Below are positions 17,817 to 26,707 of a stretch of 64,000 bases of DNA, piece after piece (positions within the stretch are counted from its first letter, which is position 1; each line of letters opens with the position of its first letter). A program made the position numbers and the translations under genes. The notes under the pieces are model-generated. The model was not told where the DNA came from, searched no databases, and saw only the letters and a list, made by a program, of their open reading frames with translations. The stretch comes from Bacteroidetes bacterium HGW-Bacteroidetes-4 (GTDB taxonomy: Bacteria; Bacteroidota; Bacteroidia; Bacteroidales; SZUA-534): NCBI GenBank assembly GCA_002840905.1, contig PHDD01000001.1, positions 186,001-250,000 of the forward strand, written 5' to 3'.

Positions 17817-18704
17817 ATGCTATTTCGACGAATTTTATTAGATAAAATTACGGGCATTTGGATGGTTACCGCATTGGTAGCCATTCTCCTTTTACCCGTT
17901 TTTATAGGGATGGGTCTTTACCTAAAAAGCATTCCACTGTTTGAACATCAGGATTTATGGCAACTAATCAGTACATCCGAATGGGCACCAACACTTGGCA
18001 AATTCGGATTTTGGCCGTTTATAGCAGGCTCCCTTTATGTTACAATTCTGGCTTTTGTGTTTTCTGCCCCGGTTTGCATTTTGGCTGCCATTTATTTAAC
18101 CCAGTTTTCTTCAAAACGTCTGGTGCGTTTTATGCACCCGGTAATAGATATTTTAGCAGGCTTACCTTCAGTAATTTATGGGGTATGGGGTGTTTTGGTT
18201 GTGGTGCCATTTATTTCAAATTTTTTAGCTCCGCTATTTAATATTGATTCATCGGGTTACACTATTTTTGCCGGTGGTATTGTGCTTTCAATTATGTGTG
18301 TTCCTTATATTCTTAACATGTTAATTGAGGTTTTTAATACAGTACCCATGGGTCTTAAAGAAGCATCACTATCACTAGGTGCTACCTTCTGGGAAGCAGT
18401 GAAACATGTTGTTATCCGTAAAAGTTATCCAGGTATTATTTCAGCTTTTGGCTTGGGGATTGCCAAGGCTTTTGGCGAAACCATTGCAGTAATGATGGTG
18501 GTTGGCAATATGGTTCAAACACATTTTAGTCCTTTTGAGGCTGGATACCCCTTGCCAGCTTTAATTGCCAATAATTATGGTGAGATGCTTTCTATACCCT
18601 TGTATGATTCAGCGCTAATGTTTGCGGCCTTGCTTCTGTTTGCTATCATATTAATAATAAATTTAATTTTCAGGTATTTCATTTATAAAACAAGGGAACG
18701 ATGA
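17817..18704 (+). CDS. pstC: phosphate ABC transporter permease PstC
   Basis: The 295-residue membrane protein has about six transmembrane helices. The cytoplasmic EAA-type loop is E-A-S-L-S-L-G-A-T (LKEASLSLGATFWEAV), and ILAGLPSVIYGVWG precedes it as in PstC proteins. It forms the inner-membrane channel with PstA. The start is 3 nt after pstS and the stop overlaps pstA by 4 nt (ATGA), so translation is coupled. Confidence 0.93.
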   Translation: MLFRRILLDKITGIWMVTALVAILLLPVFIGMGLYLKSIPLFEHQDLWQLISTSEWAPTLGKFGFWPFIAGSLYVTILAFVFSAPVCILAAIYLTQFSSKRLVRFMHPVIDILAGLPSVIYGVWGVLVVVPFISNFLAPLFNIDSSGYTIFAGGIVLSIMCVPYILNMLIEVFNTVPMGLKEASLSLGATFWEAVKHVVIRKSYPGIISAFGLGIAKAFGETIAVMMVVGNMVQTHFSPFEAGYPLPALIANNYGEMLSIPLYDSALMFAALLLFAIILIINLIFRYFIYKTRER

Positions 18705-19555
18705 ACAGGAGAAAGATTTTAGAAGAAAAAATATTCAGAATTCTATCAGGCTTTGCAACTTATTCTTTAATTGCAATTCTTGCATTTATAATTGTAATTA
18801 TTTTTGTAAAAGGTTTCAATGCACTCAACCTCGATATGATAATAAAAACACCTAAGGGAGGCTATTATTATGGGGGCGAGGGAGGTGTGTTAAATGCAAT
18901 TGTAGGTTCTTTATACATAGCATTGGGAGCAACATTTATTGCTATTTTTATTGGCGTACCAGCTGCTTTGTACATAAATGTGCAACTTATTCGGTACAAA
19001 CGCACACAAAACGCCATCCGTTTCTTTTTAGACACACTGTGGGGCATACCTTCAATAGTTTATGGTGCATTCGGTTTTACTTTGATGTTATTTTTGGGAA
19101 TGAATGCATCTTTACTGGCTGGTATTATAACCGTTGCTCTTCTTATAACACCTATTGTTGTTCGCACTTTTGATGAGGTTTTGAGTACAATCCCCAAAGG
19201 ATTGCATGAAGCAACATTAGCTCTAGGTTCTACTAATACCGAAATGGCTTTCAAAGTTCTTTTTAAACAAGGTTTTTCTGGTTTTGTAACCGCCTTATTA
19301 TTAGCATTTGGCCGTGGAATTGGTGATGCTGCTTCAGTGCTGTTTACAGCCGGTTATACCGATTTGATACCAAAATATTTAGATGAACCTGCCGCTACTT
19401 TACCTTTAGCTATTTTCTTCCAATTGGGTTCACCTATTCCTGAAGTAAGGGAACGTGCATTTGCTGCAGCAACTATTCTCACAATAATAATTCTAATTAT
19501 AAGCCTGTCAGCTCGCTTTATTTCTAAAAGATATTCTAAATCAAATTTAACTTAA
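18701..19555 (+). CDS. pstA: phosphate ABC transporter permease PstA
   Basis: This 284-residue, six-helix permease has the PstA motif GGYYYGGEGGVLNAIVGSLY, the DTLWGIPSIVYGAFG segment and the EAA loop LHEATLALGST that contacts PstB. It overlaps pstC by four bases and is followed by pstB after 5 nt. Confidence 0.93.
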   Translation: MNRRKILEEKIFRILSGFATYSLIAILAFIIVIIFVKGFNALNLDMIIKTPKGGYYYGGEGGVLNAIVGSLYIALGATFIAIFIGVPAALYINVQLIRYKRTQNAIRFFLDTLWGIPSIVYGAFGFTLMLFLGMNASLLAGIITVALLITPIVVRTFDEVLSTIPKGLHEATLALGSTNTEMAFKVLFKQGFSGFVTALLLAFGRGIGDAASVLFTAGYTDLIPKYLDEPAATLPLAIFFQLGSPIPEVRERAFAAATILTIIILIISLSARFISKRYSKSNLT

Positions 19556-19560
19556 ACAAA

Positions 19561-20379
19561 ATGATTTCTCAAAATTTTGATACAATGATAGAAAAGGAAG
19601 GAATTGAAATATTGACCAAAAATCAAAACGAGTCAATTTTAAGGGTTAGGAACTTGAATGTTTATGCTGGCGAACATCATATTTTAAAAAATATTGACCT
19701 GGAAATTCCAAAGAATAAAGTAACTGTACTTTTAGGTCCTTCCGGTTGCGGAAAAACCACTTTGCTCAAGTGTATGAACAAACTTACCGATTTGTATAAA
19801 GAGTTAAAAGTTGATGGAAATATTTTTATTGAAGGTGATGATATTCTGAATACATCTGTAAACATACCTTCGATTAGGCAAAAAATGGGATTACTTTCAC
19901 AACGTCCTTATCCGCTACCGGTTTCAATTTATAAGAATGTTGCCTATGGTTTAAAATTAAAAGGTGTGCGCGATAAAAGTTTAATTGAATACAGCGTTGA
20001 GAAGCATTTAACCGAAGTGGGTTTATGGAACGAAGTAAAAGACCGGCTTCACCATTCAGCTACAAGCTTATCAATAGGCCAGCAACAGCGCCTTTGTTTA
20101 GCCAGGGGGTTGGCTGTAAAGCCACGTATTATTTTAGCCGATGAACCTACTTCAGCACTTGATCCTATTTCAAGTAAGATAATTGAAAATTTATTCAGAC
20201 AGCTCAAAAAACACTATACCATAATTTTAGTTACACATGTTATGCGGCAAGCTGTTCGTTTGGCCGATAATGTTGTATTTATGGCCGATGGTGAAATTGT
20301 TGAACAAGGCAGGCCTGAGGTGTTGTTTAAGAATCCGAAAACTTTAAAATTAAAAGAATATATGGTTGAGGGAAATTAA
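19561..20379 (+). CDS. pstB: phosphate ABC transporter ATP-binding protein PstB
   Basis: This 272-residue ATPase has Walker A GPSGCGKTT (59-67), a Q-loop region with SQRPYPLPVSIYKNVAYG, the signature LSIGQQQRLCLARGLA, Walker B IILADEPTSALDP and the switch His in THVMRQA. Two ATG codons fit (19561 and 19585); the first gives 8 extra residues before the usual start. Last gene of the porin-pst operon, ended by a strong hairpin 6 nt later. No phoU or phoR follows. Confidence 0.95.
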   Translation: MISQNFDTMIEKEGIEILTKNQNESILRVRNLNVYAGEHHILKNIDLEIPKNKVTVLLGPSGCGKTTLLKCMNKLTDLYKELKVDGNIFIEGDDILNTSVNIPSIRQKMGLLSQRPYPLPVSIYKNVAYGLKLKGVRDKSLIEYSVEKHLTEVGLWNEVKDRLHHSATSLSIGQQQRLCLARGLAVKPRIILADEPTSALDPISSKIIENLFRQLKKHYTIILVTHVMRQAVRLADNVVFMADGEIVEQGRPEVLFKNPKTLKLKEYMVEGN

Positions 20380-20385
20380 AGTTAA

Positions 20386-20414
20386 ATAAAAGGAAGGTTT
20401 GCCCTTCCTTTTAT
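20386..20414. terminator. bidirectional terminator after pstB
   Basis: A perfect 12-bp stem (ATAAAAGGAAGG at 20386-20397, CCTTCCTTTTAT at 20403-20414) with a 5-nt loop and A/T tracts on either side can end transcription on both strands. Confidence 0.88.
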
Positions 20415-20895
20415 TGAAACTACTCAACTTTTTTATTAAAAGTGCAGTATTTACCGGCTTGGTAATAAAATCGTTGCAGCCAGCTTCCATGGCTAATTTC
20501 TCTTCAACATTCAAAGCATAGACAGTTTGGGCTATACTATTTACTTTAGTATCGGTTTTCCGTATTTCTCTTACCACTTTCAATCCGTTTATATCGGGTA
20601 ACCGTATATCCAATTATATTACATCGAGCTATTTGCCATTATTTCCTGATAATTTAACGTGTTAATTGGTACATCTTCAACCAGTAAACCTTTTTAATGT
20701 GAGGTAAGCGTTTTCGTTTCTCCATCTATGTCAGGTATATTTTTACTATTATCAATAATTTTTTTCGCAGGCAAGCAAAATTGAATTGTTGAACCCTTGC
20801 CTGATACCGATTCAACATGATTATTGCCTCCCATTAATTCCATTATTTCTTGAATAATGGATAAGCCAAGCCCTTTACTTCCAAGCAATTGTAAA
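20415..20895 (-). pseudogene. C-terminal remnant of a hybrid sensor histidine kinase
   Basis: On the minus strand the ATPase G2 box and end are readable (SKGLGLSIIQEIMELMGG, then VSGKGSTIQFCLP). Next, in a different frame, comes a receiver start (LLVEDVPINTLNYQEIM), and then, after a deletion and an in-frame TAA, the phospho-acceptor block LDIRLPDINGLKVVREI and the AGCNDFITKPV Lys motif. The PAS/HisKA parts upstream are gone. At least two frame changes and one stop make it non-functional. Confidence 0.85.
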
Positions 20896-21789
20896 ACTGT
20901 GTCTTTAATAATAAACGAAACTGAAATTAGGTTTCACCGGGCGTTTTAATGTAAGTGTCTGCTAAATGCGGAAAAAAAGCATTGACGGTGGAACCCCCCA
21001 AGAGAATAAATTGATCCAGTGGGGTTTATTTCCATCAAATCGAGTGGATAATGGGTTTTGCATTTAATGAACTGCGTAAAGAAAATGCTATAATGATAAT
21101 TATTTCTGGACTTGTAATAATAAAACAAAAATATTCAGAGGTTTTAACATGAAAAGTAACCACAGCATTAGAGATGTGTGGAAAATAGCAAAAACATTTC
21201 AATGAAATTGATATTGAAATATTTATAACAGATGTAACCGATTACCCCGACCATAACATTAGGTTTTTTTCTTGATTTTTCTTTTCAAAATAATAACTTC
21301 TGAGCTGCCTGTTTACGCTGGTTTGTTTCTAACTCGGATAAGAACCTTGGTACCAAAAAAATGCAGTTACATATTGCACCGGTTATATCGCGGAAGCTTT
21401 CCTTGATATGAAAATAATTCTAGGGCTTTTTCGCAACAGAAATGCATTGTACTGACAGATCAAAATGCATAGTGCACGTTTTTTTTAAATCAAAACTTTG
21501 GGGTACTACAAATCAATCTATAGAAAATGTAACGATGATGTATGAACACGTTAGAAATTGTTTTAACGACATACAAGCTTGTAATCAACTAAAATAAATC
21601 GATATTTAATTTAATTCAAACATCTTTGGAGCAGATGCTGAAATTTTGGTTAAACCCAAAAATCTGATATAAGCTAACCGCTTAAAAGCTGGGTAGGCAT
21701 GGTACGAAATACCTAATCGCAATTTGAAGGTAGAATAAATGGTTCAATTTGCCTCAAAATGGTTACTTTTGCAACTTAATAATTACAAC
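20896..21789. other. decayed region without an intact gene
   Basis: This is almost 900 nt without a convincing ORF. Short protein-like fragments are visible on the plus strand: about 21190-21270 (NEIDIEIFITDVTDYPDHNIRFF) and, in other frames, 21350-21490 (AVTYCTGYIAEAFLDMK, then MHCTDRSKCIVHVFF). I read them as one dead gene of unknown family. The last 50 nt hold the promoter of the DksA-like gene. Confidence 0.4.
21764..21771 (+). promoter_or_regulatory. Bacteroidota-type -7 box (TACTTTTG)
   Basis: TACTTTTG matches TAnnTTTG exactly and lies 18 nt upstream of the DksA-like ATG at 21790. No convincing -33 TTG at the usual spacing is seen. Confidence 0.5.
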
Positions 21790-22125
21790 ATGACTGAAAT
21801 TGAAAAAACTGAAATAATTGCTATAATAGATTCTGAAATTTTGAAACTCACAAAAAGGATTGAAGAATTAAAAGAATTTACTGACCCTATAGCACCCGAT
21901 GATGCCATTGGGCGTGTATCGAGAATGGATGCCATTAACAATAAAAGCGTTTTTGATGCCAGTATGCGCAATATTCAAACACGATTAGAACAACTAAACC
22001 AAATATTGAAAATAACACATAATGCTGATTTTGGTATATGTGCCAAATGCCGTCAATCTATCCCATTTGAACGTTTAAAAATTCGACCTGAAATACGGCT
22101 CTGTGCAAATTGTCTGAAAAAATAA
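21790..22125 (+). CDS. TraR/DksA-type zinc-finger protein
   Basis: The 111-residue protein starts at the ATG at 21790; an upstream in-frame ATG at 21739 would put translation across the promoter box. An N-terminal helical hairpin is followed by a C4 zinc finger C84-x2-C87-x17-C105-x2-C108 (FGICAKCRQSIPFERLKIRP), the DksA/TraR signature. The coiled-coil tip has DPIAPDDAIGR with an Asp pair. Such proteins enter the RNA polymerase secondary channel. A rRNA or stress-control role is inferred. Linked to the MFS gene 12 nt downstream. Confidence 0.88.
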   Translation: MTEIEKTEIIAIIDSEILKLTKRIEELKEFTDPIAPDDAIGRVSRMDAINNKSVFDASMRNIQTRLEQLNQILKITHNADFGICAKCRQSIPFERLKIRPEIRLCANCLKK

Positions 22126-22137
22126 ATAGTGTTAGGG

Positions 22138-23355
22138 ATGAAAGATTGGTTTCGGTTTGTTGGTAACAACAAGCGTTTATTGAATTTCGGGTTTTTGTTT
22201 AATTTTTTCTCATCGTATGGTCAAACGTTTTTAATATCGTTGTTTGTTCCTTTTTGGGTTATTTCGCTTAATATTTCCAACACTGAGTTTGGTTCTTTGT
22301 ATGCTATAATAACCATAATATCAGCATTTATACTATCCCTTTCTGGTCGATTTATCGACCAAATGCCACTAAAGAAATTTGGGATAATTGTTTTTATTGG
22401 TTTAATTATTTCAATAATTATTTTATCACAGGCTTACAGCCTGCCAATTTTAGTGACAGGTCTTCTTTTGGTTCGGCTATTTGGTCAAGGGTTAATGACG
22501 CATACATCTTCAACCGGTATAGCAAAGCATTTCGATAATAACAGGGGTAAGGCTTTAGGTTTTACAGCACTGGGACATCCTGTCGGACAGTTTATTTTAC
22601 CATTAGTCGTTGTTCCTTTAATTGCACTTGTAGGGTGGCGATTGAGTTTGTTGTACATGGCAACTGCTGCTCTTTTATTTATTATTCCAGCTTTATGGGC
22701 CATATCGCCGGTAACAGGTTTTGAGCCTGATATTAAAAATGTACATGGTTTAACTTCTTATACCAAAAGTAAATATCTTAAAAGCTTTAAATTTTGGATA
22801 ATTGCAACAAACATATTTGTTGTTCCATTTATTTGCACTGCTTTATTTCTGTATCAATATACCATTGGGCAAAACAAGGGTTGGGATGCTTCCTGGGTTG
22901 CTTTTTCTTTTGCTTTTTATGCTGTATTTAATGCGGTTGCATTATTGTTATCGGGTAGCTTGGTTGACCGTTTCTCGGGTATTAAATTATTTCCTTTATA
23001 TCTGATACCAACATTTATTGCACTTATTTTAATGTCCATCATTGACAATAAATGGGTTTTCCCATTGTTTTACGCATTACTTGGTATATCCACTGGATTA
23101 GGCAGCACCATTAAAACAGCTATGCAAGTCGAAGTATATGGAAAAAACAATCTTGGGAAAATACGAAGCTATTTTAGCACCATCCTTGTATTGAGCACCG
23201 CTTTGGGGCCTCCGGCATTTGGGTATTTTATTGACCACAATTTCTCATTTAATACCATAGTGCAGGTGTTTGGTGTTGTTGTTATAATTATTATGGGGTT
23301 AAGTTTCAAATTGTTTAATAACAAAGCCCCACATACGCGGGGATTAGTAAAATAG
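22138..23355 (+). CDS. MFS transporter
   Basis: About 405 residues with 12 predicted helices. The loop 2-3 motif is LSGRFIDQMPLKKFG, and the symmetry mate between helices 8 and 9 is LSGSLVDRFSGIKLF. The usual central cytoplasmic loop lies near residues 200-215. The ATG at 22138 is preferred to the GTG at 22129. Sequence alone does not give a substrate; the overall look is of the YbfB/oxalate-formate-like MFS group. Probably co-transcribed with the DksA-like gene. Confidence 0.85.
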   Translation: MKDWFRFVGNNKRLLNFGFLFNFFSSYGQTFLISLFVPFWVISLNISNTEFGSLYAIITIISAFILSLSGRFIDQMPLKKFGIIVFIGLIISIIILSQAYSLPILVTGLLLVRLFGQGLMTHTSSTGIAKHFDNNRGKALGFTALGHPVGQFILPLVVVPLIALVGWRLSLLYMATAALLFIIPALWAISPVTGFEPDIKNVHGLTSYTKSKYLKSFKFWIIATNIFVVPFICTALFLYQYTIGQNKGWDASWVAFSFAFYAVFNAVALLLSGSLVDRFSGIKLFPLYLIPTFIALILMSIIDNKWVFPLFYALLGISTGLGSTIKTAMQVEVYGKNNLGKIRSYFSTILVLSTALGPPAFGYFIDHNFSFNTIVQVFGVVVIIIMGLSFKLFNNKAPHTRGLVK

Positions 23356-23369
23356 AATAAATTAGCATA

Positions 23370-23420
23370 AACATCCATACACCAAAGTTCACAAAAGAAC
23401 AGGAATTAAACATGGATGTT
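23370..23420. repeat. inverted repeat after the MFS gene
   Basis: AACATCCAT (23370-23378) and ATGGATGTT (23412-23420) are perfect 9-bp complements, with a small GTTC...GAAC hairpin inside. There is no T-tract, so it is a weak terminator candidate or a chance cruciform. Confidence 0.35.
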
Positions 23421-23525
23421 CAACGATATGGATTTAAAGAAAAATTAAAATTGCATATAAAATGCTCGGTTATACGAGGCTAAAATCTTAATAGTGCATT
23501 GCCCCAACCGTAAGCATTGATAGAA

Positions 23526-25592
23526 ATGAGACGTACAAAAATTATGACAGACGAAAAAAGAGAGAAAGAGTATCTATTTAAATTACTCAAAAAGGTAGAC
23601 TTAAAATTATCCGAAATTAACGAAGCAATAAAATTAAAAAGCGATGAAGTTGCTTCCATGAATAAGCACATGCAAGACCATAAGACAGACATGGACCATC
23701 TTGAAAAGAATAATATGCGTGAAGCTATTTTTAACTTTTCATTACAAGGAGAGCATAGTGTTGAAAACAGAAAGAGACTTATCAGGCTCAGAGACACGGC
23801 ATATTTTGGCCGGATAGATTTTAAGGAAAACCAATCGGATGATTACAAAAAAATCTATGTAGGAGTTCATAATTTTCAAGATACCGAGTCGAATGCAAAT
23901 TTGGTGTACGACTGGCGAGCACCTATTTCCAGTTTGTTTTACGACTTCGAATTAGGCGAAGGCTTTTATGAAACGCCAACCGGGATTATAAGGGGTAATA
24001 TCTCACTGAAACGCCAATTCAGGATACGGAAGGGAGAATTGGAATACATGCTCGACACCGATGTAACCATTCATGACGAAGTGCTTCAGAAAGAACTCAA
24101 TCAAGCTTCGAGTGCCAAAATGAGAAACATTGTGGCAACCATTCAAAAAGAACAAAATGCGATTATACGAAATGAAGAGGCTCGTCACTTAATCATACAA
24201 GGGGTAGCAGGTTCCGGAAAAACTTCTATTGCCTTGCACCGTATTGCCTTTTTACTGTATCGTTTTAAAGAAACCATAAGCTCGGAAGACATATTGATAA
24301 TTTCCCCAAACAAAGTTTTTGCCAGCTATATATCCAACGTACTTCCCGAGCTGGGCGAAGAAACAGTTGCAGAAACCAGCATGGAAGAAATAGCAAGCGA
24401 AATACTTGAATATCAGGTCAATTTCCAGACATTCTTTCAGCAGGTTGCCGAATTGTTAGAAAAGAATGACCCTAAATTAATTGAACGGATACAATTCAAA
24501 TCGTCCAATGAAATATTAATAAAAATTGATGAGTACATAAATTATCTTGAAAATGAAGGTTTCAAAATTACAGACATTACGGTAAAAGGAAAACCTGTCC
24601 CTGCATGGTTTATTCGTGAGTCTTTTATCAAATACCAACGAATGCCTTTGCTTAAAAGATTTAATGAAGTTGTCAGGGAGATTGTTGATAATATCTTTAT
24701 ACACTATCGAATAGAAATTCAATACAAAGACCGAACAGACCTGCATACTGCAATAAGGAACATGTTCCCTTCATACAACCCAAGGATGTTGTACAAGGGG
24801 TTTTATGAGTGGCTTGGTAAACCCGAATTGTTAAAAACAAAAGCCGGAAATACATATGAATGGAGTGATGTGTATGCCTTTATATACTTAAAATCGCGTT
24901 TGGAAGGATTAAAACCGGATTCTAAAGTAAAGCATTTGGTTATTGATGAGATGCAAGACTATTCTGAAGTACAATACAAAGTTTTGAGCACGCTTTACCC
25001 TTGCAAAAAAACCATTTTAGGCGACATCAACCAATCGGTCAACCCTTTTAGTTCGTCAAATTTACCCATCATTGAAAAAGTATTTAGCAGTGCCACAACT
25101 ATGACTATGCTAAAAAGCTATCGTTCAACGTTTGAAATCACTCAATTTACCAAACGCATCAGCCAAAAAATTGAGGTCGAAGCCATTGAACGGCACGGAG
25201 AAGAACCGCGACTCATTTTGTGCAAAAACAATGAAGAGGAATTTTCCAAGATAAAATCATTAATAACAAAATTTGAGGAAGGTGATTTTAATTCATTGGG
25301 TATCATATGTAAAACCCAAAAACAAGCCGACCATTTACACGAGGCTTTAAAAAACAGCTATGATATTAATTTGCTTAACGCTGTGAGCGTAGCATTTGGT
25401 AGAGGAATTGTAATTACAACGGCTCATTTAGCCAAAGGCTTAGAGTTTGATAAAGTAATTGTTCCTTATTGTACAGAAAAGAATTACCGAACCGAGCCTG
25501 ACAAACAAATGCTTTATGTTGCTTGTACAAGAGCAATGCACAAGTTATTTATTACGCACACAGGTAAATTGACCCAATTAATTGCATCTTAA
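23526..25592 (+). CDS. HelD-like UvrD/Rep-family helicase (RNA polymerase recycling type)
   Basis: Nearly 690 residues. An N-terminal coiled coil (about 10-70) is followed by the HelD signature YFGRIDF...NLVYDWRAPISSLFYDF. Walker A is QGVAGSGKTSIALHR (about 228-242). Later come helicase motif II (VIDEMQDYSE), GDINQSVNP and C-terminal motifs ITTAHLAKGLEFDKVIVP and LYVACTRAMHKL. HelD proteins pry RNA polymerase off DNA and are best known from Gram-positives. The N-terminal arm fits that function and makes a plain DNA helicase less likely. The start could be TTG 23517, ATG 23526 or ATG 23544. The methyltransferase gene follows after 1 nt. Confidence 0.85.
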   Translation: MRRTKIMTDEKREKEYLFKLLKKVDLKLSEINEAIKLKSDEVASMNKHMQDHKTDMDHLEKNNMREAIFNFSLQGEHSVENRKRLIRLRDTAYFGRIDFKENQSDDYKKIYVGVHNFQDTESNANLVYDWRAPISSLFYDFELGEGFYETPTGIIRGNISLKRQFRIRKGELEYMLDTDVTIHDEVLQKELNQASSAKMRNIVATIQKEQNAIIRNEEARHLIIQGVAGSGKTSIALHRIAFLLYRFKETISSEDILIISPNKVFASYISNVLPELGEETVAETSMEEIASEILEYQVNFQTFFQQVAELLEKNDPKLIERIQFKSSNEILIKIDEYINYLENEGFKITDITVKGKPVPAWFIRESFIKYQRMPLLKRFNEVVREIVDNIFIHYRIEIQYKDRTDLHTAIRNMFPSYNPRMLYKGFYEWLGKPELLKTKAGNTYEWSDVYAFIYLKSRLEGLKPDSKVKHLVIDEMQDYSEVQYKVLSTLYPCKKTILGDINQSVNPFSSSNLPIIEKVFSSATTMTMLKSYRSTFEITQFTKRISQKIEVEAIERHGEEPRLILCKNNEEEFSKIKSLITKFEEGDFNSLGIICKTQKQADHLHEALKNSYDINLLNAVSVAFGRGIVITTAHLAKGLEFDKVIVPYCTEKNYRTEPDKQMLYVACTRAMHKLFITHTGKLTQLIAS

Positions 25593-25593
25593 A

Positions 25594-26223
25594 ATGAACT
25601 GTACGCTATGTGATACAATTTTGGATAAAATGGCTGATGACTATTATTTCATTTGCCCTACTTGTGGTGCTTATGTAAAAGACAAGAAATTTTTTCTTAC
25701 CAGCCAACAAGAGAAAGAACGCTACCAAGAACATAACAACGATGTAAATGACATCGGTTATCAGACCTTTACTTCGCCTATTACCAATGCTATCATCACA
25801 AACCAGAATAAAATGCAACTTGGTTTGGATTATGGTTCCGGTACAGGGCCGGTAATATCAAAACAATTAAAAGACTTAGGTTTTCAAGTGAAATTGTACG
25901 ACTTTTATTTTTATCCAAACCAAGAATATATCAATTATCAATATGATTATATTTTCAGTTGCGAAGTTTTTGAACATTTTCATAATCCAAAACAAGAAAT
26001 TGAAAAACTATTGTTGCTTTTAAAGCAAGGAGGTCATTTTTATATAATGACGCATCTGTATCAACCAAAAATAGATTTCACAAATTGGTATTACAGAAAT
26101 GACCCAACTCATGTTTTTATTTTCACTTCAAAAACAATAGAATTTGTCGCAAGAAAATACAATTTGATTATTGAAGAAATGACTGATAGATTGATAATAC
26201 TAAAAAAAAACCTTAAAAAATAA
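25594..26223 (+). CDS. class I SAM-dependent methyltransferase with N-terminal zinc ribbon
   Basis: The protein of about 209 residues begins MNCTLCDTIL and FICPTCGAYV, two CxxC knuckles that form a zinc ribbon. It continues with methyltransferase motif I (LGLDYGSGTGPVISKQL), motif II region (VKLYDFYFYPNQ) and motif IV/V (IFSCEVFEHFHNP, LKQGGHFYIMTHL). This is the Methyltransf_11/12 type found in sugar, lipid or tRNA modifiers; the substrate is unknown. It starts 1 nt after the HelD-like stop, which implies a bicistronic unit. The TTG at 25582 is a weaker alternative start. Confidence 0.82.
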   Translation: MNCTLCDTILDKMADDYYFICPTCGAYVKDKKFFLTSQQEKERYQEHNNDVNDIGYQTFTSPITNAIITNQNKMQLGLDYGSGTGPVISKQLKDLGFQVKLYDFYFYPNQEYINYQYDYIFSCEVFEHFHNPKQEIEKLLLLLKQGGHFYIMTHLYQPKIDFTNWYYRNDPTHVFIFTSKTIEFVARKYNLIIEEMTDRLIILKKNLKK

Positions 26224-26459
26224 AAAAGATACTGACTGGTGCGCAGTACCTGGCAAAAAGTTTATGTTGAACTACATCCTTTAGGGCGAGCGCTATGCAC
26301 TTTATGACGTTTTTGATTGGTTTTAACATAGAATGAGAAAAAAATATACTAAGGTTCAGTGAAGTATTCCTGTTTTTTTTTGAAGCTGTTACCAGGCATA
26401 ATTGGTAATGGCCGGGCATAGATTTCCCAAGCTTCATGAGTGGGATACAATTCCATGAG

Positions 26460-26477
26460 CCCTGAAAGTTTTCGGGG
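26460..26477. repeat. short extragenic palindrome (CCCTGAAA-GT-TTTCGGGG)
   Basis: An 8-bp stem with one T-G wobble and a 2-nt loop, of the CCC(G/T)GAAA...TTTCGGGG type that recurs between genes in many Bacteroidota. It is not followed by a T-run. Confidence 0.55.
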
Positions 26478-26652
26478 TAAGGTAAAATTCCCTTTAACTT
26501 GTCAATACACAGCTGTTAGCCACAAGGCTGACAAAAAAATCCTGCAAAACATGACCAATGAACTGAAAATATAATTAGTTTTGGAGTCTGAAAAATTAAA
26601 ATTTAATGACAATGGACGAAGGCCCGTATCATAGTATTTTAAAGTATTAACT

Positions 26653-26685
26653 ATTCTGTGAGGGCATTGTGTTTCCTTACAGAAT
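26653..26685 (+). promoter_or_regulatory. hairpin in the corA leader
   Basis: ATTCTGTGAGG (26653-26663) pairs with CCTTACAGAAT (26675-26685) over 11 bp with one wobble, and has an 11-nt loop. It ends 22 nt before the corA ATG. A strong AAGGAGA ribosome-binding site (26694-26700) lies between, unusual in this window. It could be an operator or an mRNA control element. Confidence 0.5.
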
Positions 26686-26707
26686 AAAATGGTAAGGAGA
26701 CATCATC

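Larger units (their letters stand above)
26224..26707. other. intergenic region upstream of corA
   Basis: 484 nt without a convincing gene. It contains a short extragenic palindrome at 26460-26477 and a hairpin at 26653-26685. Short open stretches on both strands have no recognisable similarity. Confidence 0.4.

Noticed and set aside
26213-26437. Minus-strand 74-codon ORF before corA
   Set aside because: No recognisable domain, no start signal, and it overlaps the end of the methyltransferase gene; it is indistinguishable from chance.
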